This document shows, piece by piece, positions 62,033 to 64,000 of a stretch of DNA of 64,000 nt. The stretch lies in assembly GCA_004794785.1 (NCBI GenBank), contig SJOL01004361.1, positions 120,706 to 184,705 of the forward strand, written 5' to 3'. Every line of letters starts with the position of its first letter. Positions within the stretch are counted from its first letter, which is position 1. The notes under the pieces were generated by a model. The model worked only from the letters and a program-made list of their open reading frames with translations, was not told where the DNA came from and searched no databases. The DNA comes from Opisthorchis felineus (lineage: Eukaryota > Platyhelminthes > Trematoda > Opisthorchiida > Opisthorchiidae). The position numbers and the translations under genes were made by a program.

Positions 62033-62885
62033 GGATTGTTTCCCAACTTGTAGGGAGTATAACAAACGTGCCGTCCTGACCAATAGGCTATCTAAAGTGC
62101 TGGGTAGATGTACCGATCTTTTATAAAACTAACAGTTGCACACAGTCTAACATCACTGAAGCTAATTTAAGTTTCCTTAAGTGAACCTTCGTTAGACGAA
62201 AAGCCCATGAGTCAGTCTCGGAACACATGCAGCACCTCCAGGTTTTTTCGGGGTATCAGATGATAACGAGGAGATAAGTGCTCTTGTCCAAACGCAAGAA
62301 GATAGCTTGATTGGGGCGCCCAGTGAACCTGCATGGAACTAAAGACTAGGTTGTGACAAAGATCCACAAATACAACATACGCTCATCATCGGCTGTTACA
62401 GACGGAAGTAGGTCTGGGGGCCGATGTAAATGGTTTCGTCCTGGAACTGCTCGCTGGTACTCGAGGCATAGTGGAACCCCACGCAGCGTGGTCAAGTAAG
62501 GTGGCGGGAGGCGATGGAACGGAACGCGGCTTGGTGCATGGATAACTTCAAAACATACTCCAATTGGTGGCCGATAGACAGAAGTGGCGCGCCCACCAAG
62601 TCCTCGCACAGTGGATGGTGTTGTCTGCTGAGCTGAAGAGGATCTGGTTGGAATAGAAGTTACGCGATTTTCAGGATTCGGTCTTGTACTTCTACCGTTG
62701 CGATCGTAACGTGCTCCAATGAGCCCGAGAACAGATTGTGGAGCTGCAGGAGATCCGAGCGCAAGTGTGGTTTGGACAGTCTGAACATCTTCAGTCTCCA
62801 TTGTGACTTCTCTCCACTCCGCGGTGTCCAATTCCCAGTGAAAAAACTGCTCATCCACCGCATACATATCAGAGTCAAGATCAAT
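28660..62885 (-). CDS. BRWD/PHIP: BRWD/PHIP-family gene, 3' part (WD-repeat and double-bromodomain protein), 11 exons
   Basis: Overall span of a split gene read right to left. Proposed exons: 62885-62381, 60662-60562 (provisional), 57999-57787, 57588-56809, 42735-42364, 41830-41395, 40033-39728, 37940-37786, 36634-36356, 32418-31467 and 28958-28660. Together they give 4,398 nt, one open frame of 1,465 codons plus stop, with all junction phases agreeing. Human PHIP (DCAF14), BRWD1 and BRWD3 are nuclear proteins with an N-terminal WD40 propeller, a Tudor-like region and two bromodomains. They are known as CRL4 substrate receptors and readers of methylated H3K4 and acetylated histones. Here the WD40 part is missing because the window ends first. 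Seen: conserved motifs in the family order and consensus splice sites. Inferred: the same chromatin role. An ATTAAA on the minus strand near 28,299-28,304 could be the poly(A) signal, but this is weak. One orthologue is expected, so I do not choose among PHIP, BRWD1 and BRWD3. Confidence 0.88.
28959..31466. other. BRWD/PHIP intron J-K
   Basis: 2.5-kb intron. Contains a perfect 17-bp-stem hairpin at 30233-30270. No gene or recognisable transposon coding remnant was seen in the rest. Confidence 0.7.
30233..30270. repeat. Perfect inverted repeat (17-bp stem, 4-base loop)
   Basis: The sequence tagtctccaacacacgt is followed by tagg and then its exact reverse complement. All 17 pairs are Watson-Crick. 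It sits inside an intron. It may be a cruciform-forming relic of a small inverted-repeat element; no family was recognised. Confidence 0.9.
31467..32418 (-). CDS. BRWD/PHIP: BRWD/PHIP exon J: linker and bromodomain 2
   Basis: 952 nt, about 317 codons. Acceptor caatgtatag before 32418. Donor GTGAGG from 31466. It begins [15 protein letters not shown], a helix continuing from bromodomain 1. A Ser/Thr/Pro-rich linker of about 100 residues follows, then bromodomain 2: [39 protein letters not shown] and [12 protein letters not shown]. After that come basic runs. The acetyl-lysine asparagine is present (RLYN), whereas human PHIP bromodomain 2 has threonine there (KAYT). Between the P-x-D-L helix and the BC-loop helix there is an insertion of roughly 18 residues. 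A GTAAGT...CAAG of 37 nt lies inside it, but removing 37 nt would break the frame, so I keep it as coding. Confidence 0.92.
33594..33631. repeat. Long-stem hairpin
   Basis: cctccaccgttt and its exact complement flank the loop ccag. The stem extends outward by five more pairs, one of them T-G, giving 17 pairs in all. It is intronic. No flanking transposon was recognised. Confidence 0.88.
34520..35085 (+). pseudogene. Pogo/Tigger-like DDE transposase remnant
   Basis: The clearest part, at 34839-34990 and continuing, reads [20 protein letters not shown] then [13 protein letters not shown]. This is the second-aspartate region of the DDE_1 family (pogo, Tigger, CENP-B relatives): a hydrophobic run, D-N, A-H and then the L-P-x-N-T block. 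Directly after it RPPDGSI resembles the family's QPMDQGI. Upstream, around 34.54-34.62 kb, FRLPDR...GKG fits the block after the first catalytic D. The expected D-E-T there is not visible and several stops intervene, so the copy is dead. It is antisense to the host gene inside an intron. Terminal inverted repeats were not located. Confidence 0.68.
35800..36030 (+). repeat. Dispersed repeat, copy 1
   Basis: Shares a stepwise match with 50.93-51.15 kb: a block containing gagccagtcaacac, then gtctaagt, and then gatgatgattcccaacaaggatga followed by a close variant of the same tail. Divergence is high and indels are present. Probably a short non-coding element; no coding motif. Confidence 0.5.
36356..36634 (-). 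CDS. BRWD/PHIP: BRWD/PHIP exon I: bromodomain 1
   Basis: 279 nt, 93 codons, phase 0 at both ends. Acceptor ctccgattttag before 36634. Donor CTCAG/GTGAGT at 36355. It encodes [15 protein letters not shown] (the ZA loop with its PVD and Y-P-Y features), [12 protein letters not shown] (the P-x-D-L motif) and VRYNQPSS, where the N is the conserved asparagine that anchors acetyl-lysine in bromodomains. It closely matches AFVAPVDLQAYPMYC, YPTDLSTIKQRL and RTFNEPGS of PHIP. This bromodomain should therefore be competent to bind acetyl-lysine. In human PHIP it forms a cassette with the Tudor-like module encoded by exons E-G. Confidence 0.93.
36726..36741. repeat. Target-site duplication, left (SINE copy 1)
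   Basis: ttaaaccaacagaagg, identical to 36931-36946 on the other side of the SINE. Confidence 0.92.
36742..36930 (+). mobile_element. tRNA-derived SINE, copy 1 (full length, with target-site duplications)
   Basis: 189 bp. It starts with a tRNA-like D-arm (ggttcagtggttagagtgcg at 36751-36770) and a perfect B box, ggttcgaaccc, at 36794-36804, both internal pol III promoter elements. A tRNA-unrelated body follows, then a T-rich tail. It is flanked by identical 16-bp direct repeats, ttaaaccaacagaagg, at 36726-36741 and 36931-36946, the mark of LINE-driven target-primed insertion. Copies 2 and 3 lie 4 kb away. It sits in sense opposite to the host gene, within an intron. Confidence 0.93.
36931..36946. 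repeat. Target-site duplication, right (SINE copy 1)
   Basis: Exact 16-base copy of 36726-36741. No decay suggests a fairly young insertion. Confidence 0.92.
37586..37630 (-). repeat. VEEYxKREIQLG repeat, minus-strand copy
   Basis: On the minus strand the bases read [14 protein letters not shown]. This nearly duplicates the plus-strand copy about 60 bases away and a third copy near 63.3 kb. Probably a fragment of a retroelement open frame; family not certain. Confidence 0.6.
37676..37740 (+). repeat. VEEYxKREIQLG repeat, plus-strand copy
   Basis: Translates as [20 protein letters not shown] before a stop. With the opposed copy it forms an interrupted inverted repeat of about 38 bp arms with few mismatches. 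It lies just outside exon H. Confidence 0.6.
37786..37940 (-). CDS. BRWD/PHIP: BRWD/PHIP exon H: lead-in to bromodomain 1
   Basis: 155 nt. Acceptor ggtttcag before 37940. Donor GTAAGT from 37785. It takes the single leftover base of exon G and ends in phase 0. The product, including [12 protein letters not shown] and [10 protein letters not shown], aligns with VPLTDGECRSLIYKP and CERIVAGINQL of PHIP, which sits directly before the first bromodomain. The end of this exon supplies the first helix of bromodomain 1 together with exon I. Confidence 0.86.
37941..39727. other. BRWD/PHIP intron G-H
   Basis: 1.8-kb intron. I see no gene, transposon coding remnant or strong repeat in it. Confidence 0.65.
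39728..40033 (-). CDS. BRWD/PHIP: BRWD/PHIP exon G: end of the Tudor-like region
   Basis: 306 nt. The acceptor is tttccgttttcgcttag before 40033. The preferred donor is GTACGT from 39727. Joining exon F's leftover G to this exon's GT rebuilds a glycine and gives [20 protein letters not shown], matching [20 protein letters not shown] of [15 protein letters not shown] follows, matching MSPWDMELIP. Two other GTs a few codons upstream (GTCACC, GTGTCC) are in the same phase, so the 3' edge could move by 9-18 bases. An insert of about 35 residues, proline- and cysteine-rich, sits between the two matched blocks. Confidence 0.88.
40340..40532 (-). mobile_element. tRNA-derived SINE, copy 2
   Basis: Minus-strand copy of the family seen at 36742-36930. 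B box ggttcgaacgcc (reverse of 40465-40476) has one change from the perfect copy. The body sequence cctgtctaggcttggg is shared and the end carries ctgaacgatt. The tail is interrupted. Target-site duplications were not resolved. Confidence 0.88.
40543..40740 (+). mobile_element. tRNA-derived SINE, copy 3
   Basis: Plus-strand copy starting a few bases from copy 2, so the two 5' ends face each other. The B box is decayed to ggttagaaccc at 40594-40604. The body (caaggcttgggcaacccggc) and the ctgaacgg plus T-rich tail are kept. Probably older than copy 1. Confidence 0.85.
41395..41830 (-). CDS. BRWD/PHIP: BRWD/PHIP exon F: middle of the Tudor-like region
   Basis: 436 nt. Acceptor ctaatttttcag just upstream of 41830. 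Donor GTATGT from 41394. It enters in phase 0 and leaves one base. The C-terminal half contains [19 protein letters not shown], which matches MKYHDMPDVIDFLVLRQQF of PHIP nearly residue for residue. The N-terminal half aligns with the ELMKIVGIKYEV block. Between the two matched blocks is a polar, histidine- and arginine-rich insertion of about 60 residues, longer than in human family members. I checked the whole exon for stops on the minus strand and found none. Confidence 0.87.
41831..42363. other. BRWD/PHIP intron E-F
   Basis: 533-bp intron. A nested palindromic patch (attcgttccgtaacgaat, then gttccgttacggaat) lies near 42,223-42,256. Otherwise nothing seen. Confidence 0.7.
42364..42735 (-). 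CDS. BRWD/PHIP: BRWD/PHIP exon E: start of the Tudor-like (CryptoTudor) region
   Basis: 372 nt, 124 codons, phase 0 at both ends. The acceptor is a T/C-rich tract ending ggcag. The donor is GTAAGA at 42363. The protein contains [20 protein letters not shown] and then [10 protein letters not shown], which line up with WLTTVHPRRSPYVPQMGD and YFRQGHEAYV in PHIP, one of the most conserved blocks of the family. In human PHIP this region folds as paired Tudor-like modules and cooperates with bromodomain 1 to bind methylated H3K4. The open frame runs further upstream (to about 42,867), but the acceptors there would not match exon D's phase, so I chose 42735. A longer exon fed by an unseen upstream exon is the alternative. 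Confidence 0.84.
45047..45088 (+). repeat. (ATT)n tract, probable retroelement tail
   Basis: Interrupted ATT/TTA run. Similar ATT runs end or flank repeats at 4.6, 4.76, 8.59 and 62.0 kb. Confidence 0.7.
47455..48450 (-). mobile_element. RTE-like non-LTR retrotransposon, internally deleted: endonuclease joined to 3' UTR
   Basis: On the minus strand the apurinic-type endonuclease begins [20 protein letters not shown] (about 48,448). After a frameshift it continues with [29 protein letters not shown] and [10 protein letters not shown], then, in another frame, [12 protein letters not shown], and ends with [17 protein letters not shown] near 47.63 kb. These are the standard blocks of trematode RTE endonucleases. 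Right after that block comes sequence (47.46-47.64 kb) homologous to the 3' UTR of the second RTE copy at 54.99-55.17 kb. The whole reverse transcriptase is missing. At least two frameshifts make it inactive. Confidence 0.85.
48655..48850 (-). repeat. Tandem repeat in the RTE 5' region (about 2.7 units of ~67 bp)
   Basis: Three successive units, each with ctcaaaagtctgac (third copy ctcaatagtctgac) and gggttttgttcggggaccct or a variant. On the minus strand the units come directly before the retrotransposon's open frame, so they look like a 5' UTR repeat, possibly carrying its internal promoter. The latter is inference. Confidence 0.75.
50930..51155 (+). repeat. Dispersed repeat, copy 2
   Basis: Homologous to 35.80-36.03 kb, including gatgattctcaccaaaaatg and the start of its tail. 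A related block with gatgagacagctgcatggtg lies at about 50.78 kb. Function unknown. Confidence 0.5.
53802..53826. repeat. Short perfect hairpin
   Basis: gtctctactg, loop ttcac, cagtagagac: ten perfect pairs. Intronic, no context. Confidence 0.8.
54985..55650 (-). mobile_element. RTE-like retrotransposon 3' end (reverse-transcriptase C-terminus and 3' UTR)
   Basis: Reading on the minus strand: [13 protein letters not shown], stop, [17 protein letters not shown], a frameshift, [47 protein letters not shown] and [14 protein letters not shown]. These are the well-known C-terminal blocks of trematode RTE reverse transcriptases. Two stops and a frameshift show decay. The following 180 bases match the 3' UTR of the copy at 47.46-47.64 kb. 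The catalytic palm domain is absent (5'-truncated). Confidence 0.88.
56809..57588 (-). CDS. BRWD/PHIP: BRWD/PHIP exon D: acidic patch followed by arginine-rich region
   Basis: 780 nt, 260 codons, phase 0 at both ends. Acceptor ttctgttcag before 57588, donor GTGAGT from 56808. The first 60 residues hold an acidic run ([18 protein letters not shown]), then a long arginine-rich stretch with many RR/RRR runs, then a Ser/Thr-rich tail. Human PHIP and BRWD1 have the same arrangement between the propeller and the Tudor-like region: acidic DE/S-rich, then a basic low-complexity nuclear stretch. It is likely disordered, with nuclear localisation and possibly nucleic-acid or histone-tail contacts; those roles are inferred from composition. 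The next accepted exon is about 14 kb away, so a further small exon inside that intron is possible. Confidence 0.8.
57787..57999 (-). CDS. BRWD/PHIP: BRWD/PHIP exon C: linker
   Basis: 213 nt, 71 codons, phase 0 at both ends. The acceptor is a long pyrimidine-rich tract with no internal AG ending at ccag. The donor is GTAAGT at 57786-57781. The product is a linker beginning [10 protein letters not shown], loosely like the region after the PGRE motif in PHIP, then a serine/alanine-rich stretch. It carries no domain by itself. The assignment comes from its splice sites, its open frame, its phase match to exon D only 198 bases away, and its position in the gene. Confidence 0.74.
58000..60561. other. 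BRWD/PHIP intron B-C
   Basis: 2.56-kb intron. It includes a GA-rich microsatellite at about 59227-59250 and an exon-like minus-strand stretch at about 59,282-59,370. That stretch follows a strong acceptor (tttttatcgtag) and encodes [16 protein letters not shown], but its phase does not fit the gene model. Confidence 0.55.
60562..60662 (-). CDS. BRWD/PHIP: BRWD/PHIP exon B (provisional small exon)
   Basis: 101 nt, proposed because exon A leaves one base while exon C starts in phase 0, so an exon of length 3n+2 must lie between. This stretch is open, ends at a consensus donor GTAAGC, and fills the phase exactly. The acceptor used here follows ctgcag. Two later AGs (exon starts near 60641 and 60620) are also in phase, so the 5' edge is uncertain. 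It encodes a small polar segment with no recognisable domain, in a place where PHIP is also poorly conserved. A different small exon in 58.0-62.4 kb could serve instead. Confidence 0.4.
60663..62380. other. BRWD/PHIP intron A-B
   Basis: 1.7-kb intron with a (TAA)n microsatellite at 61991-62030. Nothing else recognised. Confidence 0.6.
61991..62030. repeat. (TAA)n microsatellite, about 13 units
   Basis: Nearly pure TAA run. Just after it, cccaacttgtagggagtat resembles aacttgtagggagcat, which follows the AAT run in the right arm of the inverted repeat near 8.6 kb. Both therefore look like the tail region of one retroelement family. Confidence 0.9.
62381..62885 (-). CDS. BRWD/PHIP: BRWD/PHIP exon A: segment following the WD40 propeller
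   Basis: 505 nt, residues 1-168 of the reconstructed fragment. The acceptor is a pyrimidine-rich tract ending ccag just before 62885. The donor is GTATGT starting at 62380. Near the start is DEQFFHW, matching HEQFFH that follows the last WD blade in human PHIP. Near the end are PPPYL, then EYQRAVPGR, matching PPPFL and RYQRLVPGRE of PHIP. Between them is a serine/threonine/arginine-rich insert of roughly 85 residues that human PHIP lacks. The exon starts in phase 0 and leaves one base. The preceding WD40 exons are not in the last 1.1 kb of the window. Identification rests on the order and spacing of these motifs. Confidence 0.86.
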
Positions 62886-64000
62886 CTGGTAAAACAGTAA
62901 TGACAATGTATAAAAAAGAGCGAAAATAATGATTGCGCGATGTATAGAGGTAGAACAACGGATAGAAACAATGTGCACGAATGCCCGGCTGGTATCGAGA
63001 AGGAAGATGCACATTAGATGTCACGAGCAATATCAGTGTGTCATCAAGACAACCTTCTATTTGTGTTCTTAAGGTAACAAGAAATGTAACCAGCGAGCTA
63101 ATTAACTGATGCAAGGATGGCAAACAAGCATATTTTAACATGATATAACACTACTTGCACGGGTAAAGAAAGCTTGTGGATGGCCCAATACCAGGTTCGT
63201 CTCTATTGAAACTCACTAACCATGCCTCGTACTTGAACACTAAAATGGACATGTGTAGCTGAACGCTCGTTTGAAAAGACTGCGTTAACTGGGAACTCAA
63301 GTGAATACCAATCTCTCGTTTATAATATTCTTCAACTGTGCTGCACGAAGGCCGCCCCATACTGCAACTGGAAGGATGAGTCTTCCTCTTATTCGTGAAT
63401 TAAACCCTGTTGAGAAGTTCAACCCATGGACATTGCGGACCCGGACGTTCGGGCCTCGGACATTTCGGCCCATAGTGTCAAAACCTTACAAAACGGTTAA
63501 AAAAATGTTAAAAATTTTCCAGAAGAGGCACCTGAAAAAATGGAAGGATCCTGTGCTTGGCTGGATAAACGCTTCAATCAGGTATAAATTGAGATATCAA
63601 GGACTGCATTTTAATTTGCCTGGAGATTAAATGAATGAAAGTAGAAGAGCGAAGTGACAATGTGATGTTCAAAAAAATAACAAAAAGAATTTTAACTTTG
63701 TAATGAAAGTCAACATCTAAATTACAAACGGTTGTGAAAATGACGTGAAAATGACGAAAAGCTGTTCGGTGTGGCTCGCGGAGCACCATCTAAGCAGCAG
63801 GCAATATTGTTTAAATGTATGAATGTTTCCAACAATTATCCATACAACTACGAAGTACTAGAATACCCTCTGCGTTGGATCATGTATATTCAAGGCGATG
63901 GATCGAACATTTACCGCGACATTTGTCGGGCTTAATACCGATTACACACGAAGTCTTTCACTTTGCCAAACAGCGGCCGAATGAGTGCTGAAGAGTAGAG
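62886..64000. other. Sequence upstream of exon A, intronic
   Basis: No WD40 exon was found here on the minus strand. It contains a third copy of the VEEYxKREI repeat (63.28-63.36 kb). The gene's 5' half must lie beyond the window. Confidence 0.55.
63285..63360 (-). repeat. VEEYxKREI repeat, third copy
   Basis: Minus strand reads SCSTVEEYYKREIGIHLSS, matching the two opposed copies at 37.6-37.7 kb at both DNA and protein level. Confidence 0.6.

Overview
The window looks like flatworm nuclear DNA, most probably from a digenean trematode. It is intron-rich and AT-leaning. It is full of decayed retroelements of kinds typical of fluke genomes: RTE- and CR1-like non-LTR elements, a Penelope-like element, a tRNA-derived SINE and (ATT)n tails. 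It contains one recognisable host gene. No operons, CRISPR arrays, rRNA genes or functional tRNA genes were seen. The species is inferred from gene and repeat style only.

The host gene occupies about 28.66-62.9 kb on the minus strand. It is the 3' part of a BRWD/PHIP-family gene, encoding a WD-repeat plus double-bromodomain chromatin reader and CRL4 ubiquitin-ligase receptor. Eleven exons, ten well supported and one provisional, join through GT...AG sites with matching phases into one open frame of 1,465 codons plus stop. In order they encode the segment just after the WD40 propeller, an acidic then very basic linker, the Tudor-like (CryptoTudor) region, bromodomain 1, bromodomain 2 and a basic C-terminus. 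The WD40 propeller and promoter lie beyond 64 kb. The largest intron (about 42.7-56.8 kb) holds RTE debris. Other introns hold three SINE copies, a pogo/Tigger transposase fragment and strong hairpins.

The first 28.6 kb, downstream of the gene, hold no confident host gene. They contain a ~1-kb inverted duplication (3.7-4.7 and 8.5-9.5 kb, about 98-99% identical, 3.8-kb spacer), a 100-bp tandem duplication (12.4 kb), a CR1-like reverse transcriptase remnant on the plus strand (13.1-14.0 kb), a diverging pair of Penelope-like fragments with a GIY-YIG nuclease (20.65-22.2 kb), and a CR1-like copy plus an RTE-like fragment on the minus strand (23.2-25.0 kb).

I found no convincing new multi-gene system. 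The points most worth a second look are the complete phase-consistent BRWD/PHIP gene model with a canonical asparagine in bromodomain 2, the near-identical kilobase inverted repeat, the inverted Penelope structure, an internally deleted RTE copy, and a SINE with a perfect 16-bp target-site duplication.
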